A stretch of 64,000 nucleotides of DNA from Klebsiella sp. WP3-W18-ESBL-02 (GTDB lineage: Bacteria; Pseudomonadota; Gammaproteobacteria; Enterobacterales; Enterobacteriaceae), in assembly GCF_014168815.1 (NCBI RefSeq), contig NZ_AP021972.1:2790001-2854000 (forward strand). Direction: 5' to 3'. Shown piece after piece: positions 35,915 to 45,426 of the stretch. Within the stretch, counting starts at the first letter, position 1; each line of letters starts with the position of its first letter. A model generated the notes under the pieces. It was not told the origin of the DNA and did no database searches. It was given only the letters and a program-made list of their open reading frames with translations. The translations under genes were made by a program, and so were the position numbers.

Positions 35915-37135
35915 TTACCCCAGTAATCGGCGAATGCGCTGCAGGCCCGCCACCAGGCGGTCGACCTCTTCAACGGTGTTGTACATGGCCAACGACGCCC
36001 GGCACATCGCGGGCACCTGATAAAACGCCATCAGCGGCATCGCGCAGTGATGGCCGGTGCGTACGGCAATCCCATAGTTATCGAGAAAGCTGCCAACGTC
36101 GTAGGCATGATGCTTGCCGAGATTAAAAGCGATGACCCCCAGGCGTTCGGCGGGCCCGTACAAATGCAGATCCGGCACGTCTGCCAGCGCGTCCAGCGCG
36201 TAGCGCATCAGCGTCTGTTCATATTCAGCAACGTGCGTCAGCCCCAGGCCATTGACATAATCCAGCGCGGCGCCCAGACCGATAATGCCGCCGGTATTCG
36301 GCGTGCCGGCCTCGAAACGCCACGGCGCTTTCGCCCACGTGGTGCCTTCCGTCAGGCTAACGGTGGCAATCATTGACCCACCGCCTTCCCACGGCGGCAT
36401 CGTCTGTAGGATGTCGGCGGTAACATACAGCGCGCCAATTCCCGTGGGGCCGTAGAGTTTATGGCCAGAGAAGGCGTAGAAGTCGCAGCCCAGCGCCCGC
36501 ACGTCGACCGGGTGATGCATCACCGCCTGCGCGCCGTCCACCAGCACTTTCGCGTTATGGCGATGCGCGATGGCAATCAGCTCCGACAGCGGGTTCTCGG
36601 TCCCCAACACGTTAGACACCTGGGTCACCGCCAGCAGGCGGGTGCGCGCATCAAATAGCCCCTCGACCGCCGCCATCTGCAACGTGCCATCGGCGTTGAG
36701 CGGGATGACCCGCAGCTGTGCCCCGGCACGTGCACAGAGCATTTGCCACGGCACAATATTGGCGTGGTGCTCCATCGCCGTGATCACGATATTATCGCCC
36801 GCCTGAACGTTACGGTTGCCCCAGCTGTTGGCGACCAGATTAATCGCTTCTGTCGTACCGCGCACAAAGACGATCTCTTCGGCGCTGGCCGCATTAAGAA
36901 AACGCGCGACCTTCTGGCGCACCTCTTCCATTCGCTGGGTGGCTTCGGCGCTCAGCGTGTGAATGCCCCGGTGTACCGCCGCGTAGCCGTTGCGATAAAA
37001 CGCCGCTTCCGCGTGGATCACCTGCTCGGGTTTCTGCGCGCTGGCCGCGGAGTCCAGATACGCCAGCGGCTGGCCGTTGACTTCGCGGGAGAGTACCGGA
37101 AAATCGGCGCGCACCTGTTGTACGGAAAAAGTCAT
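35915..37135 (-). CDS. sufS: Cysteine desulfurase SufS
   Basis: PLP enzyme that removes sulfur from cysteine and hands it to SufE. It is 406 residues. The PLP Lys is in AFSGHKLYGPTG, and the catalytic Cys in RTGHHCAMPLM (about residue 364), both as in E. coli SufS. The start overlaps the sufD stop by 4 nt (ATGA). Confidence 0.97.
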   Translation of the reverse strand: MTFSVQQVRADFPVLSREVNGQPLAYLDSAASAQKPEQVIHAEAAFYRNGYAAVHRGIHTLSAEATQRMEEVRQKVARFLNAASAEEIVFVRGTTEAINLVANSWGNRNVQAGDNIVITAMEHHANIVPWQMLCARAGAQLRVIPLNADGTLQMAAVEGLFDARTRLLAVTQVSNVLGTENPLSELIAIAHRHNAKVLVDGAQAVMHHPVDVRALGCDFYAFSGHKLYGPTGIGALYVTADILQTMPPWEGGGSMIATVSLTEGTTWAKAPWRFEAGTPNTGGIIGLGAALDYVNGLGLTHVAEYEQTLMRYALDALADVPDLHLYGPAERLGVIAFNLGKHHAYDVGSFLDNYGIAVRTGHHCAMPLMAFYQVPAMCRASLAMYNTVEEVDRLVAGLQRIRRLLG

Positions 37136-38406
37136 TGTTTACCTCCTGCCAGACGCAGCCCGATCCGCGCCAGTACGTGCTGCTTCAGCGCCTCCAGGGT
37201 AATGGCATCGGTCAGCCCGGCGGCAAACGCATAAAGGATGATGTTCCTCGCTTCCTCCAGCGCCACGCCGCGTGAACGTAAATAAAAGAGCTGCTCGTCG
37301 TCGATTCGCCCGACGGTGGCACCGTGGCTGCATTTCACATCGTCAGCGTAAATCTCGAGCTGCGGTTTGCTGTCGACTTCTGCCAGCCGCCCCAGCAGCA
37401 GATTGTTGTTGGTCATCTGGCCGTCGGTTTTAACGGCGTGCGGCGCCACGGTAATCACACCGTTGAATACCGCCCGTCCCTTATCATTGACGATGGTTTT
37501 ATGCAGCTGCCGGCTGTTACAGTAGCCCTGATTATGTTCAAGCCACGTGCGGGAATCGCACACTTCAGCGTTAACCGGCATCGCCAGGCTATTCAAACGC
37601 AACGTGCTGTTTTCGCCATTCAGCTGGCTGCTGGTGTGGTGTCTGGCAACCGCCGCGCCCAACAGGAAGCTGTGGCTGAAAGCGGCTGCGTCTCGCCCTA
37701 GCCGTAGATCGTTATGGGAAAAGTGGTAGCTCTGATCGTTTTCAAACCCCAGCTTCAGATGCTGTAGCTGGGCATTATCGGCCACGTCCATCGTCAACCT
37801 TGCGCCGGTAAAGTGGCGCAGCGCATTCAGGCTGACATAGTGCTCGATAACCGTCGCCTGGGCCCCTTCCTCTAGCTGTAAATGGTGGCGGTAATGCGCC
37901 GTATTCATCTCGCCCGTTTCCAGGCCGCGCGTCAGATGCAGCAGCAGCAGCGGTTTTTCGGGACGCTGATTACGCCGTACGCGGATACGCGTCACGCTGG
38001 TGGCCAGACTTTCCGTCAGATGCAGGAAGGCCTCGGGATGAACCGCATCCGGCAGCGACTGGCGCTGATTATCCACCGTCACCTCAAACCCGCTACCGCC
38101 AGGATCATCGCTGAGACGTGCATCAAACTGACCGTCAACGAACACCAGCCGATGCGCCGCCAGCGCTACCGCGTGAGCATCGCGCTGTTGAGCCGTCAAT
38201 GCAGGCAGCGCGGGCGCGACAAAGGTGCTGGCGAGCAGCTTATCAAGCGCGGTGTACTTCCAGTCTTCATCCTTACGAGTGGGCAGGCCAAGCTGATGGA
38301 TCTGCTGCAGGTGCACCAGCGCCTGCGGTGACGGCTGTCCGCCGCGCGCCTGTAATAGCGCATGCCACTGCTGCAGCGCGCTACTGTTGTTCGCTAAGCC
38401 AGCCAT
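37132..38406 (-). CDS. sufD: Fe-S cluster scaffold subunit SufD
   Basis: Partner of SufB and SufC in the SufBC2D scaffold, 424 residues. The C-terminal beta-helix core (CSHGATVGRIDDEQLFYLRSRG, about 350-372) contains the conserved Cys and His needed for iron entry in E. coli. It overlaps sufC by 26 nt upstream and sufS by 4 nt downstream. Confidence 0.97.
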   Translation of the reverse strand: MAGLANNSSALQQWHALLQARGGQPSPQALVHLQQIHQLGLPTRKDEDWKYTALDKLLASTFVAPALPALTAQQRDAHAVALAAHRLVFVDGQFDARLSDDPGGSGFEVTVDNQRQSLPDAVHPEAFLHLTESLATSVTRIRVRRNQRPEKPLLLLHLTRGLETGEMNTAHYRHHLQLEEGAQATVIEHYVSLNALRHFTGARLTMDVADNAQLQHLKLGFENDQSYHFSHNDLRLGRDAAAFSHSFLLGAAVARHHTSSQLNGENSTLRLNSLAMPVNAEVCDSRTWLEHNQGYCNSRQLHKTIVNDKGRAVFNGVITVAPHAVKTDGQMTNNNLLLGRLAEVDSKPQLEIYADDVKCSHGATVGRIDDEQLFYLRSRGVALEEARNIILYAFAAGLTDAITLEALKQHVLARIGLRLAGGKQ

Positions 38407-39127
38407 AGCCCTGCTCCTCCAGCTGTTTCACAAGCCGAAAATCACCCGATTTCACGATCCGCCCCTGATACAGCACATGCACCACGTCAGGCTTGATATA
38501 GTCCAGGATACGCTGGTAGTGAGTGACGATAATAAAGCTGCGTTTGCCGTCCCGTAGCGCGTTAACGCCTTCCGAGACAATTTTCAGCGCATCGATATCC
38601 AGCCCGGAATCGGTTTCATCAAGAATGCATAATTCAGGCTCCAGCACAGCCATCTGCAAGATATCGTTGCGTTTTTTTTCACCGCCAGAAAACCCGACGT
38701 TCACCGACCGGGTCAGCAGGTCCGCCGGCATTTTCAGCAAGGCGATTTTCTCTTCCATCAAATCCTGAAAATCGAAGCGATCCAGCGGCTCTTGCCCACG
38801 ATGGGCGCGCACCGCGTTGAGCGCGGTTTGCAGGAAAAACTGGTTGCTCACGCCGGGAATTTCAACCGGGTACTGGAAGGCCATAAAAATCCCTTCCCCG
38901 GCCCGCTCTTCCGGCGACAGCGCTAACAGGTCATGGCCTTTAAAGGTGACAGCCCCTCCGGTCACCGTATAGTCTTCACGGCCAGCCAGCGTCGCAGAGA
39001 GCGTACTTTTCCCCGACCCGTTCGGTCCCATAATGGCGTGGACTTCGCCCGGGCGGACGTTCAGGCTGACGCCGCGCAGAATCTCTTTATCCTCAACGGA
39101 GACCTGTAAATCTTTGATATTCAACAT
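38381..39127 (-). CDS. sufC: Fe-S assembly ATPase SufC
   Basis: ABC-type ATPase that drives conformational change of SufBD. It is 248 residues, with Walker A GPNGSGKSTLS, signature GFSGGEKKRNDIL and Walker B LCILDETDSGLD, the Glu-Thr-Asp variation typical of SufC. It lies 17 bp after sufB. Confidence 0.97.
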   Translation of the reverse strand: MLNIKDLQVSVEDKEILRGVSLNVRPGEVHAIMGPNGSGKSTLSATLAGREDYTVTGGAVTFKGHDLLALSPEERAGEGIFMAFQYPVEIPGVSNQFFLQTALNAVRAHRGQEPLDRFDFQDLMEEKIALLKMPADLLTRSVNVGFSGGEKKRNDILQMAVLEPELCILDETDSGLDIDALKIVSEGVNALRDGKRSFIIVTHYQRILDYIKPDVVHVLYQGRIVKSGDFRLVKQLEEQGYGWLSEQQ

Positions 39128-39144
39128 ATCGTTTCCCTTAATGC

Positions 39145-40632
39145 TTAACCGACGCTGTGTTCAAGGCTGATAGCCAGCAGTTTTTGCGCTTCCACGGCGA
39201 ACTCCAGCGGCAGCTCCGAGAAAACATCCTTACAAAATCCGTTAACAATCATTGAGATGGCATCATCTTCGCTGATGCCGCGTTGCAGACAATAGAACAG
39301 CTGGTCTTCACCAATACGCGAAGTGGTCGCCTCGTGCTCCAGCTGGGCGCTGTTATTGCGACACTCCACGTACGGAAACGTATGTGCACCGCAGTCAGGG
39401 CCGATGAGCATCGAGTCACACTGGGTGTAGTTGCGGGCGTTGGTCGCCGTCGGCATAATTTTCACCAGCCCGCGATAGCTGTTCTGGCTATGCCCGGCGG
39501 AAATCCCCTTCGAGATGATGGTCGATTTTGTGTTTTTACCGATGTGGATCATCTTGGTGCCGGTATCAGCCTGCTGGTGACCGCTGGTCAGCGCCACGGA
39601 GAAAAATTCCCCCACCGAGTTATCGCCGCGCAAAATACAGCTAGGGTATTTCCAGGTAATGGCCGAGCCCGTTTCCGACTGCGTCCACGACATTTTGCTA
39701 TTTTCACCTTCGCACAGCGCGCGCTTGGTCACGAAGTTGAGGATCCCGCCGCTGTTGTTGTCACCGGGGAACCAGTTCTGCACGGTAGAGTATTTCACCT
39801 CGGCATCTTTATGAATGATCACCTCTACCACCGCCGCATGCAGCTGATAGCTATCGCGCACCGGCGCCGAGCAGCCCTCAATGTAGCTCACATAGCTGCC
39901 CTCGTCGGCTATCAAAATCGTGCGCTCAAACTGGCCGGTTTTTTCTGCGTTGATACGGAAATAGGTCGACAGCTCCATCGGGCAGCGGACGCCCTTAGGG
40001 ATATAAATAAAGGTACCGTCTGAAGCCACCGCCGCGTTTAACGCAGCAAAGAAGTTGTCATTTTCCGGAACAACCGTACCGAGGTAACGCTGGACCAGCT
40101 CCGGATGGTCATGAATCGCTTCACCAAACGAGCAAAAAATAATCCCTTGTTCAGAGAGTTTTTCCCGGTAGGTTGTCGCCACCGACACCGAATCAAAAAT
40201 GGCGTCTACCGCCACCTCTTTGCCTTCACGTACCGGAACACCAAGCTGGTTAAACGCGGCTTCAACCTCATCGGTTAAAAAGCTGCGGCTCCCGGTTTGC
40301 TGCTGTGCGCCAGGTTCAGAGGCGCAGCTATCGTCGCAGTTTCCGCAGGACGGCGCGGAATAATAGCTGTAGTCCTGATAGTTCAGCGCATCATAGTGCG
40401 CCTTCAGCCAGTGAGGCTCTTCCATTTCCAGCCAGGCACGATAGGCCTTGAGGCGAAATGCCAGCATCCATTCCGGCTCGTTGCGCCTGGCGGAGATCGC
40501 CCGCACCACGTCTTCGTTAATGCCCTTCGCCAGCTCGTCGGTTTGCAGCTGAGTGAAAAAGCCTTCTTTATAGTTCAGCGGGCCGCCGGCCCAGGTCTGG
40601 ACATCGTCAGTTGCGTCAGTATTACGCGTCAT
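39145..40632 (-). CDS. sufB: Fe-S cluster scaffold subunit SufB
   Basis: Main scaffold subunit where the cluster forms. From the ATG at 40632 (MTRNTDATDDVQTWAGGPL) it is 495 residues, the E. coli length; the longer frame from 40665 starts inside sufA. The likely cluster ligands are in the C-terminal beta-helix (ISAGHSQNSYRGLVKI, NYTQCDSMLIG). A Cys-rich N-terminal insertion (SCGNCDDSCASEPG) is present as in enteric SufB. Confidence 0.96.
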   Translation of the reverse strand: MTRNTDATDDVQTWAGGPLNYKEGFFTQLQTDELAKGINEDVVRAISARRNEPEWMLAFRLKAYRAWLEMEEPHWLKAHYDALNYQDYSYYSAPSCGNCDDSCASEPGAQQQTGSRSFLTDEVEAAFNQLGVPVREGKEVAVDAIFDSVSVATTYREKLSEQGIIFCSFGEAIHDHPELVQRYLGTVVPENDNFFAALNAAVASDGTFIYIPKGVRCPMELSTYFRINAEKTGQFERTILIADEGSYVSYIEGCSAPVRDSYQLHAAVVEVIIHKDAEVKYSTVQNWFPGDNNSGGILNFVTKRALCEGENSKMSWTQSETGSAITWKYPSCILRGDNSVGEFFSVALTSGHQQADTGTKMIHIGKNTKSTIISKGISAGHSQNSYRGLVKIMPTATNARNYTQCDSMLIGPDCGAHTFPYVECRNNSAQLEHEATTSRIGEDQLFYCLQRGISEDDAISMIVNGFCKDVFSELPLEFAVEAQKLLAISLEHSVG

Positions 40633-40642
40633 TATGTACCGC

Positions 40643-41011
40643 CTATACCCCGAAGCTTTCGCCACAGCCGCATTCGTTCTGCGCCTTGGGGTTATGATAT
40701 TTGAACAGCTGATTCAGCCCTTCGCGCACGTAATCCACCTCTGTACCGTCAATAAACGGCATTGCGCGTAAAGGCACCCACAGCTTCGCGCCCTCGTACT
40801 CAAACAACAGATCGTCACGATCCGGCTCGCTGACTGCGTCCAGCACGTAGCCGAAGCCCGCACAGCCGGTTTGCTTAACCCCCAAACGCACGCCCTGGAG
40901 CGTCGGCTGCTGTTTGACCAGTTCGCGAATATGCGCCGCTGCCGAAGGCGTCAGCGTGATACCGCGCCAGGTCACATCGTTGGGATCAAAGGTTCCAGAA
41001 TGCACTTCCAT
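40643..41011 (-). CDS. sufA: A-type Fe-S carrier SufA
   Basis: Carrier that receives clusters from SufBCD and passes them to target enzymes. It is 122 residues; the three ligand cysteines are in KQTGCAGFGY and the C-terminal ECGCGESFGV. It is the first gene of the suf operon, and its start lies 46 bp downstream of a Fur box. Confidence 0.97.
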   Translation of the reverse strand: MEVHSGTFDPNDVTWRGITLTPSAAAHIRELVKQQPTLQGVRLGVKQTGCAGFGYVLDAVSEPDRDDLLFEYEGAKLWVPLRAMPFIDGTEVDYVREGLNQLFKYHNPKAQNECGCGESFGV

Positions 41012-41056
41012 AGGTCTACCTCATCAGTGGAGCCACAAAGGGAATAACGCCATGTT

Positions 41057-41075
41057 AGTGATAATGATTATCACT
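41057..41075. promoter_or_regulatory. Fur box of the suf operon
   Basis: AGTGATAATGATTATCACT is a near-perfect 19-bp Fur site (GATAATGATTATC core). Placed just upstream of sufA, it fits iron repression of suf by Fur as in E. coli. OxyR and IscR sites expected further upstream could not be assigned by eye. Confidence 0.9.
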
Positions 41076-41641
41076 TCAACCCGCGCCGCGTGGGGGTATT
41101 GCGCCTGCGCCCCTTTGTGTATCGCTTTTTATAAGCATAGACCCTGCTACGGCAGGTGAATGGGATAGAGAAAATTTTGCAATACTTTGAAAAATAATAG
41201 ATTTAATTGCATTGATAGGCTTAATGCGGCAGAGAATTAAAGATGCATAGCTAATGCCTATTTATTTAATCGGTTTTGGCGTGTTCTGTGAATCAAGGGG
41301 TTAGAGCACTATCAATGGGTTACGGAAACTACTGTATAGCTATATAGGGACATATACAGACTTTTTTATGCCCCCAAACATGCCCCCACAATACCTTTTG
41401 CCCCCATTCCCCCCCAGATTTGTGCTATTGCATTTCGCTGTAACCTCTTAATGATCGCAGGGAATTTTAAATCGTAGAATCTCTGGTAGTGTGCTGCAAT
41501 GGTAACTCCCCCTACCGGCTCCTAATAAATCATCATGTCACGGTATAGCTAACGTCCGCCTCTGGCACAAAGCGGAAAAGATCACAGAGCTAAAGGGCTG
41601 CTGTGAGCTAGAAGCAGCCCCGAAATCAGGGCCCGCCTGTT
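41076..41641. other. Gene-free boundary region with integrase-upstream-like GC tracts and a stem-loop repeat
   Basis: The first part holds the suf promoter. From about 41370 to 41420 the plus strand reads a series of TGCCCCC/GCCCCC tracts (ATGCCCCCAAACATGCCCCC, then two more). This pattern is recalled from the region between att sites and integrase genes of P4-like islands. No integrase frame follows. At 41555-41578 lies one copy of a 24-base stem-loop that recurs at 44317. The region marks the left edge of the accessory patch. Confidence 0.5.
41555..41578. repeat. Left copy of 24-base stem-loop repeat flanking sulP-usp
   Basis: Pattern GTCCGC-CTCTGGCACAAA-GCGGAA. It agrees at 20 of 24 positions with the copy at 44317-44340, in the same orientation. 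The ends GTCCGC/GCGGA pair with each other. Confidence 0.6.
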
Positions 41642-42487
41642 TTATCTGAGCATTAGCAGGGGCTGACGGCTATCAGATAGCATCTCTGTTGTGTTGCTGC
41701 CGATAAAGAATTTGCGCAGCCGTGAATGTCCGTACGCTCCCATAACCATAAGATCAATCCCGTGTTCCTCGGCGTAGCGGCACAGCGCATGAGCCACAGT
41801 ATCGGCTTTTAGCAAACTTGCCTGACTGGTTATGCCTGCTCTTTGCAGCAGAGACTGAGCGACCTCCAGCGACTCTGACCTTCCATTCACCATCACCAGA
41901 TGGCATGTCAGATTCAAAAACAATGGACTTACGGATAATTGGCGCAAATTTTCCAGACTCGCTTCACTTCCGTCATAGGCGAACATGACACGTGAAGGAA
42001 CAGAGAAGGTTTCGGGTACAATTAAGACAGGATTTTTTTGCAGACGAATAACATTCTCAAGATGGCTTCCGACCGGATTTGATGCCCCTCGACGCCCCAG
42101 CACCATAAGACGCGTCTCCCCTAATTCAGCCAAAATCCCATCTAGCGTGCCATGTTTTTGCAATTGTTGTGGTGCTTGTAGCCCCGTCTCTGCCAGCAGC
42201 TCAGAACAATTTTTCAGAATGGCTTTACCCTGCGCCATCAATAATCGGTTACGTTCGCCCTCAAGGTGAACCAGCTCTTCTGTAAAATGTTCCCAACTGT
42301 CTAAGCCGATGGTTCCAGTCAGGTCCGAAGCCACAGGCTGGCTACTTTTTTCCAGTACATGAAGCAGGGCCAGAGAGACCTTCAGCGTGGAGGCCGCCCA
42401 AGCCGAATATTTACAGACGGCCTGTGTTGATGACGAACCATCCACACAGGCAACAACGGTGTTGTTCATTTCATGACTTCCGGACAT
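41642..42487 (-). CDS. Tandem universal stress protein (UspA family)
   Basis: A 281-residue protein with two Usp folds, about residues 7-145 and 150-281. The first starts NTVVACVDGSSSTQAV and ends NPVLIVPE; the second has VMFAYDGSEAS, then the ATP-binding type motif MVMGAYGHSRLRKFFIGSNT. The start ATG overlaps the sulP stop (TAATG), so the two are translationally coupled. Pairs of SulP carriers with tandem Usp proteins recur on mobile DNA; the Usp may modulate the carrier or respond to anion stress (inference). Confidence 0.9.
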   Translation of the reverse strand: MSGSHEMNNTVVACVDGSSSTQAVCKYSAWAASTLKVSLALLHVLEKSSQPVASDLTGTIGLDSWEHFTEELVHLEGERNRLLMAQGKAILKNCSELLAETGLQAPQQLQKHGTLDGILAELGETRLMVLGRRGASNPVGSHLENVIRLQKNPVLIVPETFSVPSRVMFAYDGSEASLENLRQLSVSPLFLNLTCHLVMVNGRSESLEVAQSLLQRAGITSQASLLKADTVAHALCRYAEEHGIDLMVMGAYGHSRLRKFFIGSNTTEMLSDSRQPLLMLR

Positions 42488-43965
42488 TAATGACCTCCCA
42501 TTAATTTATCAACTTCTTCGGGTTTATCATGCATACCAAACCGATCAACAAGGGTGCGTGTGGCATCATTCATCCCGCGAATCTCAACCTCAGTACCCTC
42601 TCTGCGGAACTTAATAACCACTTTGTCCAGGGCTGTAACCGAAGTGATGTCCCAGAAATGGGCATGTGAAACGTCTATCACCACATTCTCAATCGCTTCA
42701 CGGAAATCAAAGTGGCTGGTAAAGCGATCTGCTGATGCAAAGAATACCTGGCCGGTAACGGTATACGTCCGGCTCATCCCTTCCAGAACTGAGGTTACAC
42801 GCATGAACCGGGATACTTTAGTGGCAAAGTTAAGCGAAGCAATCAGTACACCGGTCAGTACACCGAAGGCCAGATTATGTGTTGCCACCACAACCAGGAC
42901 GGTGGCAAGCATGACCACGCTGGTTGAAAGGGGGTGTGAACGCAGGTTTGTAATAGAGCGCCAGGAGAATGTTCCGATGGAAACCATAATCATCACTGCG
43001 ACCAGCGCCGCCATCGGTATTTGAGATACCCAGTCGCGCAGGAACACAATCAGGCAAAGCAGAACCACGCCCGCCGTGAGGGTTGAAAGCCGTCCACGTC
43101 CACCAGATTTTACGTTGATAACGGATTGCCCAATCATCGCGCAGCCTGCCATTCCTCCGATAAAGGATGTGCAGATATTCGCGATACCCTGAGCTTTGCA
43201 CTCCCGGTTTTTGTCACTTGGCGTGTCGGTCATGTCATCCACAATCGTGGCGGTCATCATCGACTCAAGCAGGCCAACCACCGCAAGCCCGGCAGAATAA
43301 GGCAGGATGATGAGCAGCGTCTGGAGATTTAAAGGTACGTCAGGAAGCAGGAATACCGGCAGGCTGTCGGGAAGTTTCCCCATGTCCCCGACGGTCCGAA
43401 CATCAAGCTGCAGCAACACGGAAATGCCGGTCAGTACCACGATGCAGACAAGAGGTGAAGGAATGGTTTTGTTGAGATAGGGGAAGAGATAGATAAGCCC
43501 CAGGCCCGCTGCAGTCATGGCATAGACATGCCAGGTTACGTTGGTCAGTTCTGGCAACTGGGCCATGAATATCAGTATTGCCAGCGCATTAACGAATCCC
43601 GTCACCACTGAGCGTGAAACAAAGCGCATCAGCCCGCCGAGCTTCAGATAGCCGGCTATCAGTTGGAATACCCCTGTAAGAATGGACGCGGCCAGTAAAT
43701 ATTCCAGGCCTTGATCTTTCACCAGAGTCACCATCAGCAGCGCCATTGCCCCCGTGGAGGACGAAATCATTGCCGAACGCCCGCCAAAGAAGGCCGTAAC
43801 GAGAGGGATACAGAACGCTGAGTAGAGGCCTACCTGGGGATCCACACCGGCAATAATGGAAAATGCGATCGCTTCTGGAATGAGCGCGAGCGCGACAACA
43901 ATACCGGCAAGAACGTCACCACGGACGTTACCCAGCCAGTCCCTACGTGTCGAGGACAGCAGCAT
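42487..43965 (-). CDS. SulP family inorganic anion transporter with STAS domain
   Basis: A 492-residue inner-membrane carrier. The membrane core has the SulP signature region near the N-terminus (DVLAGIVVALALIPEAIAFS, IIAGVDPQVGLYSAF) and ten or more helices. A C-terminal STAS domain spans about residues 390-485 (NVVIDVSHAHFWDITSVTALDKV, split over 42600-42700). SulP proteins carry sulfate, bicarbonate or chloride; the substrate is not readable here. It is the first gene of a two-gene operon with the Usp protein, inside the accessory patch. Confidence 0.92.
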   Translation of the reverse strand: MLLSSTRRDWLGNVRGDVLAGIVVALALIPEAIAFSIIAGVDPQVGLYSAFCIPLVTAFFGGRSAMISSSTGAMALLMVTLVKDQGLEYLLAASILTGVFQLIAGYLKLGGLMRFVSRSVVTGFVNALAILIFMAQLPELTNVTWHVYAMTAAGLGLIYLFPYLNKTIPSPLVCIVVLTGISVLLQLDVRTVGDMGKLPDSLPVFLLPDVPLNLQTLLIILPYSAGLAVVGLLESMMTATIVDDMTDTPSDKNRECKAQGIANICTSFIGGMAGCAMIGQSVINVKSGGRGRLSTLTAGVVLLCLIVFLRDWVSQIPMAALVAVMIMVSIGTFSWRSITNLRSHPLSTSVVMLATVLVVVATHNLAFGVLTGVLIASLNFATKVSRFMRVTSVLEGMSRTYTVTGQVFFASADRFTSHFDFREAIENVVIDVSHAHFWDITSVTALDKVVIKFRREGTEVEIRGMNDATRTLVDRFGMHDKPEEVDKLMGGH

Positions 43966-44702
43966 AATAATTTCTCAGTTTTTAGATACAGTCAGCCCTG
44001 GAGGGCAACGATTTTACGTACGATAAAGCACATCCGCAGACGGGATGTAATTGAGTGCGTGCTGAGACTCGCTCAGTACGACGGAGGTAGGAAAAACTCA
44101 GGGTGGCGTAATACGCATAACGGTTATCAGATTCTCCATTGCTGGTGTATATGTATTGTCCGCGTGTTGCCTGGGGGCAACTGACAGGCATAAGGCCGGA
44201 ACCTGAATTCGTTCAAAGCCGAACAATACTATAAGCAAACCACAGACAGGGTCAAACTGTGAGTGGACTTCTGTACGCGCTATTTGACATTTATTTATCC
44301 ATTCTGTTTTGGAAGTGTCCGCTTTTGGCACAACGCGGACCAGCTAGCTGAACTGAAGTTCCGCAGTAAGCGAGTAACGGACATTAGGCTTACAGGATAA
44401 CTGAACCGTTCTCCAGATAGTCTTTGAAAGTGAATGGTTCGGTTTGCCATGGATACTTATAGGGGCTGTTCCCTCACCTGAACAAGGAGAGATGTGTTCT
44501 GAGCATTCCTACCGACGTCAAGACTGCCAGTCTTTAAATACCTCAATACCCTGAAGCAAACAGCTTCATCATTTCTACAAGGTGTATTATCAACTTTGTG
44601 AACAAGGCGGCTATTCGACTCCCATAACTATATGTATCATAAGCCAAAATCACAAATTTTGTTAATGATGAAAACTATCTATCTAATTAAGGTTGATATG
44701 AT
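43966..44702. other. Gene-free stretch upstream of sulP and the lipoprotein gene
   Basis: A gap of 737 bp without a convincing gene. Short minus-strand frames (43982-44191, 44098-44331) have no recognisable domain. One ends in a 13-codon peptide, MENLITVMRITPP, at 44098-44139. The right copy of the stem-loop repeat lies at 44317-44340. Base composition falls towards AT from about 44540. Confidence 0.5.
44317..44340. repeat. Right copy of 24-base stem-loop repeat flanking sulP-usp
   Basis: Pattern GTCCGC-TTTTGGCACAAC-GCGGAC with perfect six-base complementary ends. It is a direct repeat of the element at 41555-41578; the 2.7 kb between the two contain only sulP-usp and their upstream region. 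Confidence 0.6.
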
Positions 44703-45224
44703 ATGAAAATAGAGAAAATAATCATAATTGCAGCAATATCTCTTGGGGTTACTGGATGCGCAAGGGTACTGCCCCTTGATTATGATAATTATAATGGCAG
44801 TGATGCTGCAACATTGTATGTACTGAATCGTCAGGGAAACATAGGAACTATCTATCTCGGCTCTTACGTCCTGAATAGTAAAGATGATTGTTTCGAAATG
44901 GCTGATCGTTATGAGCTTGATTCTAATGTTTTCAAATCAAAAGGAAACGTAGTCGTCAGTAAAGTAAAACCGGGTGCTTTGTATTCTGTCTCACAATTAA
45001 AGAATCTCGGCTCATTTATTAGTAGCACTCATTCATCACTTATTCCAGAAGCAGGAAAGTACTATTACATATCATCCGGAAGCCACGCGGTTCAGGTCCC
45101 TGCGGACTTTGTTCCTGACGCGTCAGTCAGCTCAGAAGAGGTGGTAAAACAATACAGCAATAATCCAGTTAAATATTGGAATGTTAAAAAAATATGTTCT
45201 CGCCCGTTCTGGAAGGTTTTTTAA
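44703..45224 (+). CDS. Putative lipoprotein, accessory
   Basis: A 173-residue protein with a lipoprotein signal (MKIEKIIIIAAISLGVTGC; lipobox GVTGC, Cys19). The mature part shows YVLNRQGNIGTIYLGSYVLN and ends in KICSRPFWKVF. It is rich in Ser, Asn and Tyr and lacks a domain I recognise. Codon use is AT-rich compared with the flanking core genes, which points to transfer. AAGG lies upstream of the ATG. It stands alone in the accessory patch. Confidence 0.65.
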   Translation: MKIEKIIIIAAISLGVTGCARVLPLDYDNYNGSDAATLYVLNRQGNIGTIYLGSYVLNSKDDCFEMADRYELDSNVFKSKGNVVVSKVKPGALYSVSQLKNLGSFISSTHSSLIPEAGKYYYISSGSHAVQVPADFVPDASVSSEEVVKQYSNNPVKYWNVKKICSRPFWKVF

Positions 45225-45426
45225 TTTCGGCTTCGTAGCAAGAAATACGACATTCTGTCTGCCAGTAATTCAGGCCCACGCTCAGTGAGCCTATGTATCC
45301 ATCATTGACTGTAACAAAATAGATGATCGCTACAGTGCGCAACTTACTGACTGCGCTAAGGGTGAACTGCCACAAGGGGAGATGGAGGTCAATGTTGACG
45401 ATTAATTCAGCCATTACAAAGACGCA

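Noticed and set aside
43982..44331. Two overlapping minus-strand frames upstream of sulP, including a 13-codon peptide
   Set aside because: No domain, no conserved start signal; a leader-peptide role was considered but nothing supports it.
45184..45414. 76-codon minus-strand frame and a plus-strand fragment ending EMEVNVDD
   Set aside because: The minus frame overlaps the end of the lipoprotein gene; the plus fragment has no start codon after a stop at 45286. At best remnants.
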